Assembly: GCF_900747795.2 (NCBI RefSeq)
Contig: NC_041394.2
Span: 116,415,462 to 116,479,461, forward strand
Source of the DNA: Erpetoichthys calabaricus
Lineage: Eukaryota > Chordata > Cladistia > Polypteriformes > Polypteridae
Direction: 5' to 3'
Length of the DNA: 64,000 bases
Shown: one piece after another, positions 59,626 through 64,000 of the stretch
Layout: every line of letters begins with the position of its first letter
Numbering within the stretch: position 1 is the stretch's first letter
The notes under the pieces: model-generated
The model's input: the letters and a program-made list of their open reading frames with translations, nothing else
What the model was told of the DNA's origin: nothing
The model's database searches: none
Position numbers and translations under genes: made by a program

Positions 59626-61053
59626 GTACGTAAAATAACACTTTTCTGTGGAAGCTTGAGTTAAGGTTCAGTCAATCATAAAATACAGCAAATATGTATG
59701 ATTTAAAAAAAAAACTATTTTACAATTATTAGAACTGTGTTATATAATTTTGTTTTATCTCACTAAGGAAAAATGCAACTTGGATGCAAGAAACCAATTT
59801 TGTTGGCTTCAAAAAGTACTAGCAAGCCACCATTTTCCATGTTACTTTATTTATATTGATGTTGGCAACAATGCACATAGTCATGTGAATTATTGATGAA
59901 TGGACACAGGACGGCATCGTATCACTATTATCAAAGGTGACAGCAAACTCAGACTAGTATCCAAGCTTTGGATCAGCTGAACTAAAAACAATATTTTTAT
60001 GAGAGTAGATCAGGAAAGAATAATAGATCAATTTTGTACTTTTTGCCTTTGTGTTTTGTTGATGAGTTTTGGCTATTTTTTTTGTATTTTTTTTGTGTTT
60101 TTTTTTTTTTTTTTTTTGGCACTTTGACCTTGGCCCATTTGGAGACTATCTTTATTGCTTTTGCATGAGGAAATAATATCATGGTTGATATTAGAAAAAT
60201 TAAATAAGTCTGGATGTCAGAAATGGGCTAATCCTTTTCACACTTTTTTTTCCTGGCCCCTCGTGTCTGAGTCTGTTGAATGGCAACCTTTGCCATGTTG
60301 CAGTCACATGATGGATGATGTTAGGAATATAAAAGGGAAAGTCTTGGATAATGCTTAGCGTGAACATTTGCAGTCTAGCCTTTTAAACAGCCACTTCTGA
60401 GAACAGCAGTTGTTTTTTGTATTTGTTTAGAGATTAGTGTGTGCAAATGAACTCTTTGTTCTACTTTAGCCACACTAACTAGCTGTAGACAAAGAGATTC
60501 TTAGGCTTATAAAGATAAAAATTAGAAGACAGCTAACAAATAGTAAATAATCCTATAGAGTGAAAAGTTATAAACTTAAAGTACACAAGGTATCACATGA
60601 CCCCCAGCTATGCATGACTTAGGTGAGGGTAAAGGAATTCCTTTGTTGTGTCATAGTAATATATAAGACTATTCATAAGTGTAAAAGTGTTTATATGTAC
60701 AGTATATATCTTGTGATGTGTGGGTCACAGCTTAGCACAAGAGACAAGGAGATGAATCCAGGTTTCTGAGAAATTCAGCTGTATTGTTGTAAAAACAGGA
60801 TCAATAGTAGCATTTATCCAAATGGGAGCTGTCACTTCAGCACTCTGACACATTCAATTACAGTAGTGACTGCTGACAGTCATGCCTGCATTAGTACCCA
60901 TCTTCAGATTAGAAAAAAAAAACAGATATCCTCCCTCATCAATCAGGCTTGGAGGCTGTGAGTCAATGCTGGAGTAAATGCATTCTGAGGAGAGAGGCAG
61001 AAAATGCACAAGGCCAGTGTGCAGCCAGTTTTAAATGTTCCCCATATTAACAA
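59626..61053. other. Putative first intron of the second SLC7 gene
   Basis: Begins with the GTACGT donor. No following SLC7 exon (expected to start with an ALCYAELG-like segment) was found. Contains a T run at about 60090-60118. No other feature recognised. Confidence 0.4.
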
Positions 61054-61991
61054 CTAGCAAATACCCGCGCTTTGCAGCGTGTGAAGTACTGCTTTAAAAT
61101 TTTAAATAATAAACTGAGGGAAAATGTACCAATAATTATTTGTTAAGGATCTCTTTGTATACCACGTGTCAGTTCGCCCCTCCGGTTGTAATACGAACAA
61201 GCCGTGCGCTGAGCTTACTCTTGAGCATGCAACGTATAGTTGGCCAGGTGAAAAGCAATCTTGCCTCAAATCAATGCCAACCTTTGTAGGGTCTGTCCCT
61301 GAGACTTATGAATTGTCATTGTCAAAGTTGGAGGCGTTTGAATTGAAATGGGAGATCAGAGGGGAGGAATGGGGGATCGAGGAATAAAAACTCTCTCCCC
61401 TGAGCCACCGCCAGTAAAAAAAGTTGCCTCAATTAGGTTCTTTTGCAGGCATGTGACCTGAAGTCCTCGTGCCATTACAAAGTTTCGGTGGCTGTAAGTT
61501 TCTCAGTAACATTATTGGTGCCCCAACCTTCAAAATTTGATTATGCTCAGGAGTCCCTGGAGGATACAGAGTGTGGACCGAGCTGCAGGCTATGGTCGTA
61601 TATATGTATGTAGGTGAGGATTCAGTTAGCGTTGGGGACCCCGCGTACCAATTTTCTTGAAGATGGGCCCATTAAGTAACAAAGACCGTTGGCAAGTTCA
61701 ATATGGCGCCGACAGTGGTGTGATACCACCGAAATAAGTACGTACATTCGGTTTCGTTAGTGCAGGGAAGCCGCGTACCAAATTTCGTGAAGATGGGGCC
61801 ATAAATAAGAAAGTTTAACATGGTGGACCGTTGTCGACCGTTATGACCGTTACGTGTAGAATTCGAAATGAAACCTACTTAACTTTTGTAAGTAAGCTGT
61901 AAGGATGAGCCTGCAAATGTCAGCCTTCTACCTACACGGGAAGTTTGGAGAGTTAGTGATGAGTGAGGGCTTTGCCTTTTATTAGTATAGA
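61054..61991 (-). mobile_element. Deleted Helitron keeping the helicase C terminus
   Basis: On the - strand the 5' end is TCTATACTAATAAAAGGCAA at 61991, preceded by A. The 3' end is GCGCGGGTATTTGCTAG at 61054, followed by T, so insertion was between A and T. Near the 3' end are pieces of a Pif1-like helicase: LKVGAPIMLLRNLQPPKLCN (about 61480-61545) and GIDLRQDCFSPGQLYVACSR (about 61210-61270), the latter motif VI, continuing SSAHGLFVLQPEGRT to a stop at about 61110. The Rep domain and most of the helicase are deleted, leaving 938 bases. Confidence 0.85.
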
Positions 61992-61995
61992 TGTA

Positions 61996-62036
61996 TATGT
62001 GTATGTATATGTGTGTGTGTGTGTGTGTGTATGTGT

Positions 62037-62100
<64 letters not shown>

Positions 62101-62112
62101 ATATATATATAT
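61996..62112. repeat. GT and AT microsatellite
   Basis: GTATATGTGTGTGTG followed by about 27 AT units (62039-62092), then TGTGTAT and a few more AT units. It separates the Helitron from the Penelope-like element. Confidence 0.9.
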
Positions 62113-63877
62113 GAATGGAAGAGAAGGTCTGTGATACGGTTTGCATATTTGCAGTTGGAGATCCACAAAGGGAGAAAAAACGAATCACGTATCATAAAAT
62201 AGTTTTATTCCTGAGCTTTCAACCCCTGTCAGGGGTCTTCATCAGAGGATAATGCTTAGACTTACAAGAATCAAAGGCAATATAGCAACACATTCAGTGG
62301 GGGGGGGTGGAGGTGACTAAGTCCGTATGATCAAAGGGGGGGGGTGTATCATTAAATTAAAGTGCATATGTCCTTCTTAAGTTGGCATATGCTGGGTTTA
62401 TGTCCAAGTGTCTGTTGATGGCATTTTCATCTGATAGCCAAGACTCGGCCAACTCTCTGGCGCTTTTTGTACTGGCCTTAAATTTTACTTTCACGTTGTC
62501 CCAGTTGAATGTGTGTCCTGTCGATTTAGTATGTGCATATATCAAAGATAGTGCGTCCTTTCTTCTGACGGCGTTGCGATGTTCCTGTACACGTGTTGAG
62601 ATTTTTTTTGACGTTTGTCCTATGTATACAGCTGAGCACAAATTGCATGGAATACTATAAACTGCGTTTCGTGTTTCGGCTGTCAATTTCTTGTTTTTAG
62701 CATTAAACAGGACCGTGCGCAGATTGTTGGTGGGTTTATGTGCTATTTTGATGCCCCACTTGGTCAGGGTGCGTGCCGTGCCTTCTGACACATTATGGTG
62801 GTACGGGAGTGAATGCCAGGTGGGATGGGGGTTCTGATTTACGTCGCTTGTATGCTGATTCCTTTGGCGCCTGCTGTGTAGACTCCGATTAATGAATGAT
62901 TTTGAGTATCCATTTGAGGTGAAAAGTTGAAACAGATAGCGTCTCTCATTACTTTTTGTTTCCTTGGTATTACAATGAGTGTGGACTCGTTTAAATAGGG
63001 TTTTCACGCAGCTCCGTTTATGAGATATCGGGTGATTGCTGGCGTAGTGTAGAATCTTGTCTGCGTGGCATTGTTTACGGTAAACACTTGTGGTCAAGGT
63101 GGCGTCACTATTTCTTTTGATGTAAATGTCCAAGAAATTGATGTGTCGATTATTTTCTTTTTCCATTGTGAACTGGATTGCAGGGAATATTGTGTTAATA
63201 TGATTGAAGAATTCATTCAGCTGGTTCTTTCTTAATATGACGAATGTGTCGTCTACATAGAGTATCCAAATTTTGGGTGTAATCTGGGATAAAGCTATGT
63301 TTTCAAATCGTTGCATTACCAGTTCAGCTAGGAGTCCCGATAACGGTGATCCCATCGGCATGCCTTCTTTCTGTGTGTAATACTTGCCGTTGAAATGAAA
63401 GTGCATTTTTTGGCAAAGTGATATTAGGTGCATTAAGTCTTTGATGGACAGTTTGGTTCTTGTCTCTATGGTGGGGTCACTATCCAGTTTCATTAATAAT
63501 GTTTCTGTGGCCAGTTGGATCGGGATCATGGTGTATAGCGATATAACATCAAACGAGACCATGATCTCGTCCTCGGCGATGGATACATCATTCAAGCGCT
63601 GTAATGCCGACTCCGCGCTGTTGACAGAATAATCGGAGTCGTCGTTAAATGTTTGAGTAGTTGGAAAAGTGTTTTTGACAAGTTGTATGATGGTCCGCCT
63701 ATTAGGCTAACCACTGGTCTGTATTTTAGTGGTGTTTTGTGTATTTTTGGGAGTCCATAAAATTCCGGGCAGTTAGCATCATTGGATTTCATTTTGTGAA
63801 AGTTCTGTACATCCAGGCGGTTACAATTTCGAAGTTTTGTCAGAGTATAGTTTATTTTATTCTGTGTGGTTTTTGTT
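62113..63877 (-). mobile_element. Penelope-like retroelement
   Basis: On the - strand are a reverse transcriptase and GIY-YIG endonuclease with a 3' untranslated region of about 240 bases. The downstream part has CTGATGA, a CCCC/GGGG helix and GAAA (62214-62246, complement), the start of a hammerhead-like core without a clear helix III. The 5' end is lost at about 63877, where it meets an inverted second copy. The frame breaks once near 63595, between the N-terminal RT piece (CPEFYGLPKIHKTPLKYRPV) and the rest. Confidence 0.85.
62357..63595 (-). CDS. Penelope-like RT and GIY-YIG protein, 5'-incomplete
   Basis: A 412-codon frame. RT motifs are MVSFDVISLYTMIP (motif A), EGMPMGSPLSGLLAELVM (motif B), WILYVDDTFVILRK (motif C, catalytic Asp pair) and HINFLDIYIKR (motif D/E). 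The C-terminal endonuclease has YSIPCNLCSAVYIGQTSKKI, with the GIY-YIG core as VYIG and a preceding CxxC, then TRVQEHRNAVRRK with the usual Arg, and a late Glu region AESWLSDENAINR. This RT plus GIY-YIG architecture is diagnostic of Penelope-like elements. The N-terminal RT part is in another frame upstream (63592-63792), so this copy is not functional as it stands. Confidence 0.85.
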   Translation of the reverse strand: MNDVSIAEDEIMVSFDVISLYTMIPIQLATETLLMKLDSDPTIETRTKLSIKDLMHLISLCQKMHFHFNGKYYTQKEGMPMGSPLSGLLAELVMQRFENIALSQITPKIWILYVDDTFVILRKNQLNEFFNHINTIFPAIQFTMEKENNRHINFLDIYIKRNSDATLTTSVYRKQCHADKILHYASNHPISHKRSCVKTLFKRVHTHCNTKETKSNERRYLFQLFTSNGYSKSFINRSLHSRRQRNQHTSDVNQNPHPTWHSLPYHHNVSEGTARTLTKWGIKIAHKPTNNLRTVLFNAKNKKLTAETRNAVYSIPCNLCSAVYIGQTSKKISTRVQEHRNAVRRKDALSLIYAHTKSTGHTFNWDNVKVKFKASTKSARELAESWLSDENAINRHLDINPAYANLRRTYAL

Positions 63878-63890
63878 AAACTGTTATCCT

Positions 63891-64000
63891 AGACAGAGAA
63901 CAATACACCACAGCTATAGAAGAAATGCTCTCAGACACTAATACTTATCAACAGCTAAGTAACGACCCAACAAAAACCACACAGAATAAAATAAACTATA
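63891..64000 (+). mobile_element. Second Penelope-like copy, inverted, running off the window
   Basis: CAACAAAAACCACACAGAAT and AAAATAAACTATA at 63968-64000 are the complement of 63835-63877. The preceding codons read REQYTTAIEEMLSDTNTYQQ, the segment just upstream of the conserved RT N terminus in these elements. It is therefore a head-to-head partner of the - strand copy, or its own inverted 5' portion. Confidence 0.65.

Noticed and set aside
59234-59638. 134-codon open frame as an independent gene
   Set aside because: Its second half is the SLC7 exon read in the wrong frame after the A run, and its first half has no family resemblance.
61879-62202. Open frames across the AT/GT microsatellite
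   Set aside because: They encode only Tyr-Ile and Thr-His repeats from the microsatellite.

Overview
The window looks like an intergenic and intronic stretch of a repeat-rich ray-finned fish genome. The evidence is vertebrate-type split genes plus typical fish repeats: L2-tailed SINEs ending in ATGG tandem tails, an RTE-type LINE ending in an AAG tail, a full L2-like LINE, Helitrons, piggyBac and Tc1/mariner relics, a Penelope-like element, a BEL/Pao element and an endogenous retrovirus. The style of the SINEs and LTRs makes a polypterid (bichir or reedfish) plausible, but that is inference. No bacterial features, CRISPR array or rRNA operon are present.

Host genes. The last four coding exons of an SLC7 light-chain amino-acid transporter (SLC7A9/SLC7A13-like) lie on the + strand at 15496-19626, with clean splice sites and a stop. 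About 40 kb downstream on the same strand (59439-59625) is an early coding exon of a second SLC7 transporter. It has a good donor site but a one-base excess in an A run. The window therefore probably spans the gap between two tandem SLC7 paralogues, the second possibly a pseudogene.

Repeat layout. 1-15 kb: old SINEs, a 5S-derived repeat, two solo LTRs with 4-bp target duplications, a young BEL/Pao element on the - strand (5649-12391, duplication CATGG) and a 147-bp perfect-armed palindrome with hammerhead-like core motifs. 15-20 kb: the SLC7 exons, with a small Helitron and a SINE fragment in an intron. 20.6-39.7 kb: a four-level nest. An RTE LINE was split by a tRNA-Ser-primed endogenous retrovirus (22978-39429, duplication AGTGT). 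The retrovirus was in turn entered by a CACTA/EnSpm DNA transposon (24929-32623, duplication TA) and by a SINE (38047-38339). 41.0-44.2 kb: an L2-like LINE with an 11-bp duplication. 44.6-46.3 kb: a second LINE remnant. 46.6-57.5 kb: a pair of diverged direct repeats about 10 kb apart, with a Tc1-like relic, two piggyBac-type elements, microsatellites and a third LTR-like block between or inside them. 57.7-58.9 kb: a TA-flanked mariner/pogo-type element. 61-62 kb: a deleted Helitron keeping the end of its helicase. 62.1-64 kb: a Penelope-like element (RT plus GIY-YIG) in head-to-head arrangement with a second copy running off the window.

The most interesting unit is the CACTA element. It is about 7.7 kb, has 13-bp terminal and 45-bp subterminal inverted repeats, and carries two genes. 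One is a C2H2-finger/Tnp2-like transposase with a single homopolymer frameshift. The other is a four-exon, 523-residue protein with a PB1-like N terminus, resembling the many fish proteins annotated as SAMD3-like. The second gene looks like a resident accessory gene of the transposon rather than a host gene.
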